From contig QBWB01000003.1 in assembly GCA_003284185.1 (NCBI GenBank), positions 1-49,851 on the forward strand: a DNA stretch of 49,851 nt, read 5' to 3'. The translations under genes were made by a program, and so were the position numbers. This document shows positions 30,625-40,610 of the stretch, one piece after another. How positions within the stretch are numbered: the first letter of the stretch is position 1; the number at the start of each line of letters is the position of its first letter. Below the pieces are notes generated by a model. It did not search any database and was not told the DNA's origin. It saw only the letters and a program-made list of their open reading frames with translations. This stretch comes from Prochlorococcus sp. AG-315-C08. GTDB lineage: Bacteria; Cyanobacteriota; Cyanobacteriia; PCC-6307; Cyanobiaceae.

Positions 30625-31923
30625 ATGGGAAATAAAATAAATCAACATATGTCAGACGAATTTGCTAAGAAGTTTATTCAATCTATAGAAGAAAAAATAT
30701 ATACCTCAATTAGATATCATACTGATAATGTAACTTTTAAATTAGAAAAAGTACTAAAAGCATTTTCTCAATCCCGTTTAAATGTGCAGCATTTTGCCTC
30801 GTTGACTGGATATGGTCATGGAGATTTAGGAAGAGAAGTTATTGATGAAATCTTTGCCAATATTTTCAATACAGAGAAAGCAGCAGTCAGACTGCAGTTC
30901 GTAAGCGGAACTCATGCTATTACTTCAGCATTATTTGGAGTCTTAAGACCCGGAGATAACTTTTTTTCTGTAACTGGAAAGCCTTATGAGACTTTGGAGG
31001 AAGTGATTGGTTTGAGAGGAAATGGACAGGGGTCACTTATTGAATTTGGAGTTTCATATGATGATATATCTTTTGAAAAAGATGGAAATGTTGATTTTTT
31101 GGCTTTAGAGAAGGCTTTGGAGATTCCAAGGAAACTAATTTTCATTCAAAGAAGTTGTGGCTATACATGGCGACCATCTTTAACAATTGATGTTATTAAA
31201 AGAATTTGCGATTTATGTCATAAAAAACAGCCTAATTGTATTTGTTTTGTTGATAACTGTTATGGAGAATTTGTTGAAGATACAGAACCAACTGATGTAG
31301 GTGCTGACTTAATTGCAGGATCATTGATTAAAAATTTAGGTGGAACAATTGTTCCAACAGGTGGATACGTTGCTGGTAAAGCAGATTTAGTTGGTAAAGC
31401 ATGTTGTCGTTTAACTGCTCCTGGTATTGGGTCAGAAGGTGGTATCACTTTTGATTTGAATAGGATTATTTTGCAAGGCCTTTTTTTAGCTCCTCAGATG
31501 GTTGCAGAGTCTTTAATTGGAGCCGAACTTATTGCAGCTACTTTTAGTGAGCTTGGTTTTAATGTCTCACCATCCGCAGGTTCTTTACGAGGAGATTTGA
31601 TTCAAGTTGTCAGGATTGGTGATCCAAAAGCATTAAAAATAATTTGTAGGTCCTTTCAAGAAAAATCACCCGTTGGATCTTATCTTGATCCAATTCCTGC
31701 TTCTATGCCTGGGTATGAAAATAATTTAGTCATGGCAGGTGGAACTTTTATTGATGGCAGTACTAGTGAGTTATCTGCAGATGCTCCTATGAAACCTCCA
31801 TTTGATCTTTTTATACAAGGAGGTTCACATCGATCACATGTCAAAATTGCTTTAATTCATGCATTATCTAATTTATTTCGGGCAGGATTCATCAAACTGT
31901 CTCACAATAGTGAAGCGTTTTAG
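30625..31923 (+). CDS. Methionine gamma-lyase-like PLP protein (aluminium-resistance family)
   Basis: 432 residues of the PF06838-type fold-type I PLP family, often annotated as aluminium resistance protein or YnbB. Visible features are FVSGTHAITSALFGVLRPGD near 93, the cofactor aspartate in FVDNCYGEF (D210) and the PLP lysine at about 236 in GSLIKNLGGTIVPTGGY. The biochemical substrate of this family is not established; carbon-sulfur lyase activity is suggested by fold only. The ATG at 30625 is 18 bases after the HTH gene, and gcvH starts 11 bases after its stop, so the four genes likely form one operon. Confidence 0.8.
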   Translation: MGNKINQHMSDEFAKKFIQSIEEKIYTSIRYHTDNVTFKLEKVLKAFSQSRLNVQHFASLTGYGHGDLGREVIDEIFANIFNTEKAAVRLQFVSGTHAITSALFGVLRPGDNFFSVTGKPYETLEEVIGLRGNGQGSLIEFGVSYDDISFEKDGNVDFLALEKALEIPRKLIFIQRSCGYTWRPSLTIDVIKRICDLCHKKQPNCICFVDNCYGEFVEDTEPTDVGADLIAGSLIKNLGGTIVPTGGYVAGKADLVGKACCRLTAPGIGSEGGITFDLNRIILQGLFLAPQMVAESLIGAELIAATFSELGFNVSPSAGSLRGDLIQVVRIGDPKALKIICRSFQEKSPVGSYLDPIPASMPGYENNLVMAGGTFIDGSTSELSADAPMKPPFDLFIQGGSHRSHVKIALIHALSNLFRAGFIKLSHNSEAF

Positions 31924-31934
31924 TTATCAGCGCA

Positions 31935-32321
31935 ATGGGTTTTTCCTTTCCTGATCATTTTCTTTTTGCTGATAGTCATGAATATGCTTTTGTTGATAAT
32001 GAATTTGTGCGCATTGGGATTAGCGAATTTGCTGTAGATCAATTGGGGGATATAGTTTTCGTTGATCTTCCTGAGCAAGGCTCAATCCTTACCAAGGGAT
32101 CAACTTTTGGGAATGTTGAGTCAGTTAAGGCAGTTGAAGATCTGCACGCCCCTATAAGTGGAGAAATTGTTCACAGAAATGATTCGGTTTTGGCTAGTCC
32201 AGAAGAATTGCAAAATGACCCTCATGGGGAAGGGTGGTTATTAATTGTGCGTCCTGAGAATAAAGATCAATTAAAAGAACTCATGGATGCAGCTACTTAT
32301 ACAAAGAAAATTTCAGCATAA
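31935..32321 (+). CDS. gcvH: Glycine cleavage system H protein
   Basis: 128 residues, standard for the lipoyl carrier of the glycine cleavage system. The lipoylated lysine is K65 in GNVESVKAVEDLHAPISGE, with the preceding strand GDIVFVDLPEQG and the conserved NDDPHGEGWLL-like end (QNDPHGEGWLLIV). It shuttles the aminomethyl group between GcvP, GcvT and GcvL. In photosynthetic cells the system recycles photorespiratory glycine. It is 79 bases before gcvP. Confidence 0.96.
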   Translation: MGFSFPDHFLFADSHEYAFVDNEFVRIGISEFAVDQLGDIVFVDLPEQGSILTKGSTFGNVESVKAVEDLHAPISGEIVHRNDSVLASPEELQNDPHGEGWLLIVRPENKDQLKELMDAATYTKKISA

Positions 32322-32400
32322 AATGTGATTTTGATTTTTCATGCGACAAAGTAGGAAAATATTTCTATTATTGAACTCTTTCTAATAGTTTAATTTTATT

Positions 32401-35325
32401 GTGCTTGAGAACAAGCTCATGTTCCTTGATGAATCAAAGGACTCTAATTTTCAGTCTAGACATATAGGCCCAAGTCATGAAGACGAAGCTTTAATGCTTG
32501 AGAAGCTCGGGTTTGGTGACTTAGAAAGATTTATTGGTTCAGTAATCCCAAAGGAAATTTTTGATTCTTCTTTAGTTGAAGATGAAGTTCCCTTTGGCTG
32601 CAATGAAGTTGAAGCTTTAGACGCAATAAATAAAATTGCTCAGAGAAATATTAATTTCCGTTCTCTTATTGGATTGGGATATTTCTCTACAGTCATTCCA
32701 CCAGTTGTTCAAAGAAATGTTTTAGAAAATCCTTGCTGGTATACAGCTTATACCCCCTACCAAGCAGAAATTTCTCAGGGAAGACTGGAGGCCTTGTTTA
32801 ATTTTCAGACTTTAATTACAGAATTAGTTGGTTTGCCGATAGCGAATGCATCTTTACTTGATGAAGCTACTGCAGCAGCAGAGGCAATGAGTTTAAGTTT
32901 TGCTGTTAAAAAAAACAATGATGCTAAACGATTTCTAGTTGATAAAGAAGTTCTACCTCAAACACTTGCTGTTTTGAAAACTCGTTCCGAACCTTTGGGA
33001 ATTTCTGTGAAATTGTTTGATCGCAATTATGCAGAAATTGATAAGAATACTTTTGGTGTTCTGCTTCAGCTTCCTGGGAAAAGTGGTTTGGTTTGGGATC
33101 CTTCGTTACTAATCAATAAAGCTCACGAAGTTGACGCTCTTGTCAGTGTCGCAATTGATCCATTAGCTCAAGTTGTAATGAGACCTATTGGTGAACTTGG
33201 GGCTGATATAGCCATTGGAAGTACTCAGAGATTTGGAGTTCCAATTGCCTTGGGTGGCCCGCATGCAGCTTTTTTTGCAACTAGGGATAAATATAAGAGG
33301 CAAATTCCAGGTCGCATAGTAGGAAGCTCTGTTGATATGGAAGGCAATCCAGCTTTAAGGCTTGCTCTTCAAACAAGAGAGCAACATATACGCAGAGATA
33401 AGGCAACCAGCAATATATGCACTGCACAAGCTTTGTTGGCTATTCTTTCATCATTTTATGTGATTTATCATGGCCCTAATGGACTGATTTCAATAGCAAG
33501 GAAAGTGATGAAATATAGAGCTTCTTTTGAAGCTATTTTGAGTTATCTTGAATATCCCATTCAGTCAGGAGTAAGGTTTGATAGTGTTGATATTTATTGC
33601 CAAGAAGCTCCTCAAATTCATAATTTAGCATCTTTACAAGGCTTTAATCTTAGGATTCTTCCTCTTGGATCTAACCTTATAGATTCAACTGGCTTTGGAG
33701 TTGCTTTTGATGAATTAAGTTCTGATGAAGAGCTTTTTAAACTATATAAGATACTTGCAGAAATCAAAGGTAAGGAAACTCAAGATCTCTCAGAGATTGG
33801 TATTAAAAAAGATTTTTTAGAAGGAATTCCATTAAGAGAAAAACCTTGGTTACAACAATCTGTATTTAATAAATATCATAGTGAGACAGATTTGATGAGG
33901 TATATACATCGCTTAGTTGCGAAAGATTTTTCATTAGTCCAAGGAATGATTCCACTGGGAAGTTGTACTATGAAGTTAAATGCAGCGGCAGAATTACTAC
34001 CAATTGAATGGAAAGAATTTTCATTAATTCATCCTTTTGCTCCTAAAGAACAGTTCAGTGGATATCAACAAATAATTAATGATTTGGAACTATGGTTGTC
34101 TTCTTTGACTGGTTTTGAAGGGGTTTCTTTGCAGCCTAATGCTGGTTCACAAGGAGAATTAGCAGGTTTACTTGTAATTAGAGCATGGCATAAGTCATCT
34201 GGAGAAGGTTATAGAAATATTTGCTTAATTCCTACCAGTGCCCATGGGACAAATCCTGCAAGTGCAGTGATGTCTGGTTTTCGAGTTGTTTCAGTTAATT
34301 GTGATGAATATGGAAACGTTGATTTGAAAGATTTACGTTATAAAGCAAATATCTACTCAAAGGATTTGGCAGCCTTAATGGTCACTTATCCTTCAACACA
34401 TGGTGTTTTTGAACCAAATATTCGTGAAATATGCGAAATAATTCATAAGAATGGCGGACAAGTTTATTTAGATGGTGCAAATTTAAATGCTCAAGTGGGA
34501 ATCTGTCGTCCGGGCAGATATGGCGTTGATGTTTGCCACTTGAATTTGCATAAAACTTTTTCAATACCTCATGGTGGTGGTGGCCCAGGAGTTGGACCCA
34601 TAGCCGTTGCTGAACATTTATTGCCTTATTTACCAGGACATCCAATAGTTAAGTGTGGTGGAGATAAAGGAATTCCAGCAGTCTCTGCAGCTCCTTTTGG
34701 AAGCGCTGGAATCTTGCCCATCAGTTGGATGTATATTCGAATGATGGGTAAGGATGGATTACGTAAAGCTAGTTCTATCGCAATCCTTTCTGCAAATTAT
34801 TTAGCCAAACGGCTTGAGCATTATTACCCGATTTTATTTAAAGATCCCAATGGTTTAGTTGCTCATGAGTGCATATTGGACTTAAGACCACTTAAGAGTC
34901 AATTAGGCATCGAAGTTGAAGATATTGCGAAGAGATTGATGGATTATGGTTTTCATTCCCCAACGATTAGTTGGCCTGTTGCAGGAACTTTGATGGTTGA
35001 GCCAACTGAAAGTGAAAGTTTGTCTGAATTAAATCGATTTTGTGATGCGATGATTGGAATACGCGAAGAAATTAAACAAATAGAATTAGGAAATGTTGAT
35101 CCAATAAATAACCCTTTAAAGCAATCTCCTCATACTTTGAATGCAGTTACGTCTGATAATTGGAAAAACCCTTATACAAGAGAAGAGGCAGCTTTCCCAT
35201 TGCCTGATCAGCAAAATTACAAATTTTGGCCATCTGTTTCAAGAATAAATAATGCTTTTGGAGACAGGAATTTGATATGTAGTTGCCCTTCAGTTGAAGA
35301 CTTTGAAGAAATCCATACACATTGA
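32401..35325 (+). CDS. gcvP: Glycine dehydrogenase (P protein)
   Basis: 974 residues, the single-chain P protein with two homologous halves. The N-terminal half begins [19 protein letters not shown]; the C-terminal half has [13 protein letters not shown] and the PLP lysine K718 in [20 protein letters not shown]. It decarboxylates glycine and loads the aminomethyl group on GcvH. The start is a GTG at 32401, with ATG 32419 as an alternative. A good rho-independent terminator follows 40 bases after the stop. Confidence 0.97.
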   Translation: MLENKLMFLDESKDSNFQSRHIGPSHEDEALMLEKLGFGDLERFIGSVIPKEIFDSSLVEDEVPFGCNEVEALDAINKIAQRNINFRSLIGLGYFSTVIPPVVQRNVLENPCWYTAYTPYQAEISQGRLEALFNFQTLITELVGLPIANASLLDEATAAAEAMSLSFAVKKNNDAKRFLVDKEVLPQTLAVLKTRSEPLGISVKLFDRNYAEIDKNTFGVLLQLPGKSGLVWDPSLLINKAHEVDALVSVAIDPLAQVVMRPIGELGADIAIGSTQRFGVPIALGGPHAAFFATRDKYKRQIPGRIVGSSVDMEGNPALRLALQTREQHIRRDKATSNICTAQALLAILSSFYVIYHGPNGLISIARKVMKYRASFEAILSYLEYPIQSGVRFDSVDIYCQEAPQIHNLASLQGFNLRILPLGSNLIDSTGFGVAFDELSSDEELFKLYKILAEIKGKETQDLSEIGIKKDFLEGIPLREKPWLQQSVFNKYHSETDLMRYIHRLVAKDFSLVQGMIPLGSCTMKLNAAAELLPIEWKEFSLIHPFAPKEQFSGYQQIINDLELWLSSLTGFEGVSLQPNAGSQGELAGLLVIRAWHKSSGEGYRNICLIPTSAHGTNPASAVMSGFRVVSVNCDEYGNVDLKDLRYKANIYSKDLAALMVTYPSTHGVFEPNIREICEIIHKNGGQVYLDGANLNAQVGICRPGRYGVDVCHLNLHKTFSIPHGGGGPGVGPIAVAEHLLPYLPGHPIVKCGGDKGIPAVSAAPFGSAGILPISWMYIRMMGKDGLRKASSIAILSANYLAKRLEHYYPILFKDPNGLVAHECILDLRPLKSQLGIEVEDIAKRLMDYGFHSPTISWPVAGTLMVEPTESESLSELNRFCDAMIGIREEIKQIELGNVDPINNPLKQSPHTLNAVTSDNWKNPYTREEAAFPLPDQQNYKFWPSVSRINNAFGDRNLICSCPSVEDFEEIHTH

Positions 35326-35364
35326 AGACTGGTTAAAACGTGTTTTTCTAGTTACATTTTGGAC

Positions 35365-35390
35365 GAAAACCTATTTTCGGTTTTCTTTTT
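35365..35390 (+). terminator. Rho-independent terminator after gcvP
   Basis: GAAAACC (35365-35371) pairs perfectly with GGTTTTC (35379-35385) around a seven-base loop and is followed by TTTTT. This would end the HTH-PLP-gcvH-gcvP transcript before the small gene at 35450. Confidence 0.75.
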
Positions 35391-35449
35391 GCTGCTCTTC
35401 AAAGATTTTTATTAATCTTTGCTGCAGTATTAAATTATATGGGGACAAA

Positions 35450-35710
35450 ATGACAAAAGATAGATCATTTGATCTCTCTGATCAAGCAACTAAGAAAGAG
35501 GATTTAGTATTACCTGCTTTTTCTAATTGTCTTGACTCTATTTTAAGTAAAGGAGAGCTTTTGCAAGTATCAGGAACTAACGTAGTTAGAGTGCCATTTG
35601 GAATACGTCAGCCAAGGAAGAAAAGACCAGAGAGAGCGAATAACTGGGCGACTTTGGTTCTTCCTTTGCAATCATTTAATTCACCTACACCTCCTCCACA
35701 CGCTGCATAG
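35450..35710 (+). CDS. 86-residue hypothetical protein
   Basis: The frame is open from 35294, but the first protein-like start is ATG 35450, after the terminator (GGGG five bases upstream as a possible ribosome binding site). The protein has a hydrophilic N-terminus, a middle with VSGTNVVRVPFGIRQPRKKRPERANNW and a Pro-rich tail ending PTPPPHAA. No family is recognised. The basic cluster may bind nucleic acid, which is speculation. It converges with sqdX, with four bases between the stops. Confidence 0.6.
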   Translation: MTKDRSFDLSDQATKKEDLVLPAFSNCLDSILSKGELLQVSGTNVVRVPFGIRQPRKKRPERANNWATLVLPLQSFNSPTPPPHAA

Positions 35711-35714
35711 ATCC

Positions 35715-36863
35715 CTAAGCAGCAAGCTTGGATTGGTTTTTTTCTAGCACGTTTTTGTAATAATTTCTCAATTGAGTAGTAGCTCCACTCCATCCCCATT
35801 GCTCAGCTTCTAAACGAGCAGATTTTCTTAATGCTATTCGCTCTACCTTATTCCCTAATAATCTTTTTGTAGCTTCAATCAAGCTAGCAGCACCATCATC
35901 TTCACCATCAGGATTATATAAACACCCATTTTTACCATCGGAGATAATATCGGGGATCCCACCTTTATTTGCTCCCACGACTGGACATCCTGCTGCCATG
36001 GCTTCTAAAAGAACGAGGCCAAGGGTTTCAGTGCTTGAGGGAAATAAAAAGGCATCTCCAGAGGCATAGGCACTGGCTAGTGCATTCCCGCTTAAATAGC
36101 CTACAAATGTTGTTGCGGTTCCTTGAAAAATCTTTTCCAATTGTTGTCTATATGGCCCATCTCCAACTAAAGCAAGTCTGGTGTTGGGTAATGCTTCAAG
36201 TACAGGTTTAATTCTCTCGATTTGTTTTTCTGCAGAAAGTCTTCCCACATAAATAAGCAGAGATCCTTCATCACTGAAATTTCCTAATAGACGAGCTCTC
36301 ATTTGATCGTTTCTTAATTCTGGCCTAAAAATGTCTGTATCTACTCCTCTTTGCCATAAAGCGGTGTTTTGAATACCTTTGTCTGATAGTTCTTCAACCA
36401 TGGCACTAGAAGTACAGAGATTCAAAGTTGCTTGATTATGCGCGGCTTTAAGCAATTCCCACAAAAGTGGTTCCAACATCCCCATGCCATAGTGTTCGAG
36501 ATATTTAGGTAGATGCGTGTGATAACTAGCAATTAATGGAATATTATTTGTTTTAGCAAGCCAAATACCTCCTAAGCCCAATACAGCTGGGTTTACAACA
36601 TGTATAAGATCAGGTTTGAATCTTTCTAATTCTTCTGATACTGCTGGCCCAGGTAGTCCTAACTTGAGTTCTGGATATAACGGTAACGGCATAGCTGCTA
36701 CCCCTATAACTTTTGCTCCCATATAGCTTGATGGACAACCTTCTGGACAGAAAATAAGAACCTCATCACCTAATTCAACTAAATTTTGAATAGTTTTGGT
36801 AAGTCGCGTTACTATTCCATCAACTTTTGGCAGGAAGGTTTCGGTAAAAAAGGCTATCTTCAC
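35715..36863 (-). CDS. sqdX: Sulfoquinovosyltransferase (sulfolipid synthase)
   Basis: 382 residues of glycosyltransferase family 4 (GT-B). The N-terminus MKIAFFTETFLPKVDGIVTR (started by GTG at 36863) and the C-terminal EX7E-type nucleotide-sugar site STETLGLVLLEAMAAGCPVVG are typical. SqdX transfers sulfoquinovose from UDP-sulfoquinovose to diacylglycerol, making SQDG, a sulfur lipid that replaces phospholipids in phosphorus-poor oceans. It follows sqdB by 36 bases on the same strand, which strongly supports this function over other GT4 enzymes. Confidence 0.93.
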   Translation of the reverse strand: MKIAFFTETFLPKVDGIVTRLTKTIQNLVELGDEVLIFCPEGCPSSYMGAKVIGVAAMPLPLYPELKLGLPGPAVSEELERFKPDLIHVVNPAVLGLGGIWLAKTNNIPLIASYHTHLPKYLEHYGMGMLEPLLWELLKAAHNQATLNLCTSSAMVEELSDKGIQNTALWQRGVDTDIFRPELRNDQMRARLLGNFSDEGSLLIYVGRLSAEKQIERIKPVLEALPNTRLALVGDGPYRQQLEKIFQGTATTFVGYLSGNALASAYASGDAFLFPSSTETLGLVLLEAMAAGCPVVGANKGGIPDIISDGKNGCLYNPDGEDDGAASLIEATKRLLGNKVERIALRKSARLEAEQWGWSGATTQLRNYYKNVLEKNQSKLAA

Positions 36864-36899
36864 TTTGCTGGACTATCGAGGATTGGGTATCGGATTGAT

Positions 36900-38093
36900 T
36901 TAGGATTCATTTATTGCTTGTTCTTGGGTTGATGTCCAAGCAGATACACAAGGTATTCGTTTTAGATCACAACGATTAGACCATTTTTTAGCAACATCTA
37001 CAACTTCGGCAAGTAGACCATCGTCAAGAGTAGTGGGATCTAAGCCTAGTTCAATAAAACAACGGTTGTCCACGATTAAATCATTTTCAACAGCTTCGTT
37101 TCTTGGGTTAGGCAGAAAATTAATTTTTGCTCCAGTAAGAGAGGCAATTTTTTTTGCTAATTCTCCTACTTGATGACTTTCAGTCATTTGGTTAAAGATT
37201 TTTACTCTTTCTCCTTGGACTGGTGGATTTTCTAAAGCTAGTTGCACGCATTTAACTGAATCACGAATATGAATAAAAGCTCTGGTTTGCCCCCCTGTGC
37301 CATGGACAGTTAAAGGATATCCAATAGCGGCTTGCATTAAAAATCTATTAAGCACTGTTCCGTAGTCACCATCATAGTCAAAACGATTTGTCAGTCTTGG
37401 ATCACGACTGGTGGCTTCTGTATTTGTTCCCCATACGATTCCTTGATGAAGATCGGTTATTCTGATTTGATCGTTTTTGTTGTAATAAAGAAAAAGTAAT
37501 TGATCAAGCGTTTTTGTCATGTGATAAACGCTTCCAGGACTTGCTGGATGAAGAATTTCTTCTTCAAATCGACTTCCATCTGGTTGAGGTACTTCAACTT
37601 TTAAGTATCCCTCGGGAATGGTTGCTCCACGATGAGAGCCATATCCATAAACACCCATCGTTCCAAGATGAACGATATGAATATCTAATTTTGATTCAAC
37701 TATTGCAGCAAGAAGGTTATGCGTACCATTAACGTTGTTATCAACGGTATACCTTTTTGTTGCGCTGCTTTTCATGGAATATGGAGCAGCGCGTTGTTCA
37801 GCAAAATGAACAATTGAATCGGGCTTTTCTTCAATTAAGAGATCTAAAAGCCTTTGATATTCACAAGAAAGATCTAAATGAATAAATCGCATCGGCTTTC
37901 CACCGATTTCAGACCATGCGTTGATCCTTTCACCAATACTTGAGATTGGTGTAAGGGAGTCAACTTCAAGGTCAACATCGATTTTTCGACGGCTGAGATT
38001 ATCCACGATTAAAACATCGTGACCTTTATCAGCCAGATTCACCGCACAAGGCCATCCGCAGAAGCCATCGCCGCCAAGAACAAAAACTTTCAC
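36900..38093 (-). CDS. sqdB: UDP-sulfoquinovose synthase
   Basis: About 397 residues from GTG 38093 (MKVFVLGGDGF); a TTG four codons upstream extends the frame. It is a short-chain dehydrogenase-type epimerase: NAD site VLGGDGFCGWPCAV, catalytic YHMTK (Tyr-x3-Lys) and FAEQRAAPYSMK, which is diagnostic for SqdB. It builds UDP-sulfoquinovose from UDP-glucose and sulfite and feeds SqdX downstream. Confidence 0.95.
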   Translation of the reverse strand: MKVFVLGGDGFCGWPCAVNLADKGHDVLIVDNLSRRKIDVDLEVDSLTPISSIGERINAWSEIGGKPMRFIHLDLSCEYQRLLDLLIEEKPDSIVHFAEQRAAPYSMKSSATKRYTVDNNVNGTHNLLAAIVESKLDIHIVHLGTMGVYGYGSHRGATIPEGYLKVEVPQPDGSRFEEEILHPASPGSVYHMTKTLDQLLFLYYNKNDQIRITDLHQGIVWGTNTEATSRDPRLTNRFDYDGDYGTVLNRFLMQAAIGYPLTVHGTGGQTRAFIHIRDSVKCVQLALENPPVQGERVKIFNQMTESHQVGELAKKIASLTGAKINFLPNPRNEAVENDLIVDNRCFIELGLDPTTLDDGLLAEVVDVAKKWSNRCDLKRIPCVSAWTSTQEQAINES

Positions 38094-38149
38094 CCCAAAC
38101 TCCAAAAGAAAGAGCTAATGCTCATATTCTTCAAGCTACTATAAGGATT

Positions 38150-38317
38150 TCACTTGATTGTTAAAGAAAACGCAATTAGTCCAATTACAAGGATACCTCC
38201 ACTAAGGGTAAAAAGCCAAGACCCTTTGTTGTTACTGCTTTCTTTTAAGAGCACTTCAATTTTTGGTTCATTTGCAAAAGCATTCAGTCGACCTTCACTT
38301 TCTTTAGTTACTGTCAT
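38150..38317 (-). CDS. Ssl1498-type small light-harvesting-like protein
   Basis: A 55-residue ORF from ATG 38317 to TGA 38152-38150, starting MTVTKESEGRLNAFANEPKI and ending in one transmembrane helix (TLSGGILVIGLIAFSLTI). The GRLNxFAxEPK block followed by a single C-terminal helix matches, from memory, the cyanobacterial ssl1498 family of small light-harvesting-like proteins. It lies between thiG (49 bases upstream) and sqdB (57 bases downstream), all on the minus strand, so it probably belongs to that transcript. The exact role of the family is not known. It does not carry the ExxNxR motif of high-light-inducible proteins. Confidence 0.72.
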   Translation of the reverse strand: MTVTKESEGRLNAFANEPKIEVLLKESSNNKGSWLFTLSGGILVIGLIAFSLTIK

Positions 38318-38366
38318 GATTTTTCGTCATTTAGGTTATTACGTTACTAATTTTTAACGTTTTAAT

Positions 38367-39173
38367 CTAATTTTTTGAAATAACTCCATCAAAAGGCGAA
38401 CTGGGGTTAGCAAGTGAACTTCTTTTGAGTCTTCCAGATAAGTAAGCATCTCTTCCCGCTTCAGTCGCTTTGGCGAATGCATTAGACATTAAAACAGGAT
38501 TGTTTGATAATGCTATTGCGCTGTTTATAAGTACGGCATCTGCTCCCATTTCAAGTGCTTGTGCCGCCTCGCTAGGGACTCCAATACCGGCATCAATAAT
38601 TATTGGAATTTGGGCTTCTTCAATAATCATTGCAATATTTGCTGCATTTCTTATACCTTGCGCGGATCCGATGGGAGAACCGAGCGGCATTACAGTTGCG
38701 CAGCCAATCTCTTCAAGTTTTTTGGCAATTAATGGATCAGAATTAATGTAAGGGAGCACAGTGAAACCCTCTTTTACTAATTGCTCTGCTGCTTTTAATG
38801 TAGCTATTGGATCGGGTAGTAAATATTTCTTGTCAGGGATGACCTCCAGTTTTACAAAATTATTAGTTTCTTGACCAGCTAACTTTGCTAATTCTCTTCC
38901 CAGTCTTGCTACCCGAATAGCTTCTTCTGCATTGGTACAACCAGCAGTATTAGGAAGCATCCAAATTTTTTTCCAATCGATAGCTTCCATTAAACCTTTA
39001 TGCCCACTTTCTAACCCTTTAATTCTTCTTACCGCGACAGTAACTATTTCACAGTTTGTTGTTTTTAAGCTATTTTGCATCACTTCTAATGAAGAGTATT
39101 TCCCTGTTCCAACTAATAGTCTGCTTCTGAATTCTTTATCCCCAATTTTAAGAAATTGATCTGAGCCTTTCAT
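38367..39173 (-). CDS. thiG: Thiazole synthase
   Basis: 268 residues with the TIM-barrel ThiG signature: FRSRLLVGTGKYSS near 15, TVAVRR near 45, the Schiff-base lysine about K108 in FVKLEVIPD, and GIGVPSEAAQALEMGADAVLINSAIA near the C-terminus. It makes the thiazole ring of thiamine from deoxyxylulose phosphate, a glycine-derived imine and ThiS thiocarboxylate. ThiS and ThiO are not in the window. No TPP riboswitch is seen upstream. Confidence 0.96.
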   Translation of the reverse strand: MKGSDQFLKIGDKEFRSRLLVGTGKYSSLEVMQNSLKTTNCEIVTVAVRRIKGLESGHKGLMEAIDWKKIWMLPNTAGCTNAEEAIRVARLGRELAKLAGQETNNFVKLEVIPDKKYLLPDPIATLKAAEQLVKEGFTVLPYINSDPLIAKKLEEIGCATVMPLGSPIGSAQGIRNAANIAMIIEEAQIPIIIDAGIGVPSEAAQALEMGADAVLINSAIALSNNPVLMSNAFAKATEAGRDAYLSGRLKRSSLANPSSPFDGVISKN

Positions 39174-39206
39174 AGTTAAAAATATTTTTAATAAAAGATG
39201 TATGTT

Positions 39207-39764
39207 TTAGAAGCCTTTTTTTTCTAAAGACGGAGCATTTGTTATACCTGTTCGACGTTCAATTTTTTTTATTTGCAACTTTGCAGTTTTATTATTAGGG
39301 TCAAATTTTAAGACCTCTTGATAATTTTTGTAAGCTTCATTTTCTTGCAGCAATTGTTGATAAGCAAATCCAAGATTATTTAAAGCTACAGAATACTCTG
39401 ACTTTGCTTTTAAAGCTTTTTTATAATGAATAACAGCTGATTTAAAGTCATTTTGCGCAGCAAGAGCAAAGCCTAGGGCATTTTCAATAAGTGCTTTGGC
39501 TTCATCGGGTTCATCATTAAGTTGTTTTAATGCTTTTTTGAGAGTTGATGTTGCTTGTGGATACAATCTTTTTTTCAACTGAACAGAAGCTAATTCGTAC
39601 ATAATTGCTGCGTCTTGTTCAATATCAGAAACAGTTTTTTCTAAATTGATCAGTTTAATTTCATCTTTTCTGACCTTGAAAAGTTGTCGACCAACTAAGA
39701 TCGCAATTACTAACAAAAGACAACATAAACCAATTAAATAGGTCTGAGGCAGGTTAAGAATCAT
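39207..39764 (-). CDS. TPR protein, Ycf37-like photosystem I assembly factor
   Basis: About 185 residues from ATG 39764 (a TTG five codons upstream is possible). A single N-terminal transmembrane helix (YLIGLCCLLLVIAILVG) is followed by a linker and about three TPR units, such as ALIENALGFALAAQNDFKSA and ALNNLGFAYQQLLQENEAYK. This layout matches Ycf37, a thylakoid protein that helps photosystem I assembly in cyanobacteria. Other anchored TPR proteins would look similar, so the name is tentative. It lies downstream of rplT and upstream of thiG. Confidence 0.7.
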   Translation of the reverse strand: MILNLPQTYLIGLCCLLLVIAILVGRQLFKVRKDEIKLINLEKTVSDIEQDAAIMYELASVQLKKRLYPQATSTLKKALKQLNDEPDEAKALIENALGFALAAQNDFKSAVIHYKKALKAKSEYSVALNNLGFAYQQLLQENEAYKNYQEVLKFDPNNKTAKLQIKKIERRTGITNAPSLEKKGF

Positions 39765-39923
39765 TTTTAATACCTGCAAAATAACCTGAATACTTCTGTA
39801 TATATTATTGTTTTTATTAATAAATACATTTAATTTAAGAAATTTCTTTCTCTAGCTTACTTTGAATTAATTTTGCCGGTATTTTCATTAAGTTTAATTC
39901 TTACTAGGTCTTTAAAATTATAT

Positions 39924-40271
39924 TCAGCTTTTCACTTCATCTGCAATATTTGTGAAGCTTTTAGGATCTATTACGGCTAACTGAGCCAACATTTTTCTAT
40001 TTATTCGTACGTCTTCTTTTTTTAATCCACCTATAAACTTGCTATAACTCAAACCATTCAACCTTGCTGCAGCATTAATTCTTGCAATCCATAGACGTCT
40101 AAAGTCACGTTTGCGACGTCTCCTGTCTCTATATGCATTGCATAAAGCTTTCATGACTCTTTGGTTTGCAGTGCGAAATAGAGTACCGTTTCCGCCTCTA
40201 AAACCTCTAGCTAGACGCAGAATTTTATTTCTACGCTTGCGAGCGACATTTCCTCTTTTGACGCGTGCCAT
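39924..40271 (-). CDS. rplT: 50S ribosomal protein L20
   Basis: 115 residues of very basic sequence: [40 protein letters not shown] and [16 protein letters not shown]. It binds 23S rRNA early in large-subunit assembly. It lies 50 bases after rpmI, the usual L35-L20 pair; infC is not next to them here. Confidence 0.97.
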   Translation of the reverse strand: MARVKRGNVARKRRNKILRLARGFRGGNGTLFRTANQRVMKALCNAYRDRRRRKRDFRRLWIARINAAARLNGLSYSKFIGGLKKEDVRINRKMLAQLAVIDPKSFTNIADEVKS

Positions 40272-40321
40272 AATTAAAAATCAAAAATTAATTGGACTAC
40301 TCAAATTGTTGTAAGTAGTTT

Positions 40322-40519
40322 TTATGCATAAGGGAGCATAAGACTCACATTCTCAGCATCACGTTCGTCAACAACAGCTTTTGTGGAAAGGTGTCTCTTT
40401 AATTTCCGGCTTTTATGATCGAGTAAGTGATTGTGAAAGGCACGACGCCTCATGAATTTGCCAGTGCCAGTTGCTTTGAACCGCTTTGCGGCAGCTTTGC
40501 GGGTCTTGAGCTTAGGCAT
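40322..40519 (-). CDS. rpmI: 50S ribosomal protein L35
   Basis: 65 residues from ATG 40519 ([20 protein letters not shown]). The open frame extends nine codons upstream, but the conserved family N-terminus fixes the start at 40519. Typical features are [18 protein letters not shown] and the C-terminal VSLMLPYA. It is transcribed with rplT, and its upstream region is shared with the divergent SpoIID-domain gene. I do not see a convincing L20 leader structure. Confidence 0.97.
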   Translation of the reverse strand: MPKLKTRKAAAKRFKATGTGKFMRRRAFHNHLLDHKSRKLKRHLSTKAVVDERDAENVSLMLPYA

Positions 40520-40610
40520 TGAACATGAATGTTTAGTTATCAACAATAAGACCTAAGGCGTACTTAAGCCAACCCAAAAATTATTAAATTATTAATTAAA
40601 GGTGATTTTT

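Noticed and set aside
35294-35449. N-terminal extension of the 86-residue protein
   Set aside because: The extra codons run over the gcvP 3' end and a clear terminator and translate to Cys/Phe-rich non-protein-like sequence.
38154-38357. 67-codon plus-strand ORF
   Set aside because: It is the reverse-complement shadow of the 55-residue Ssl1498-like gene, which has a recognisable conserved block and a proper transmembrane helix.
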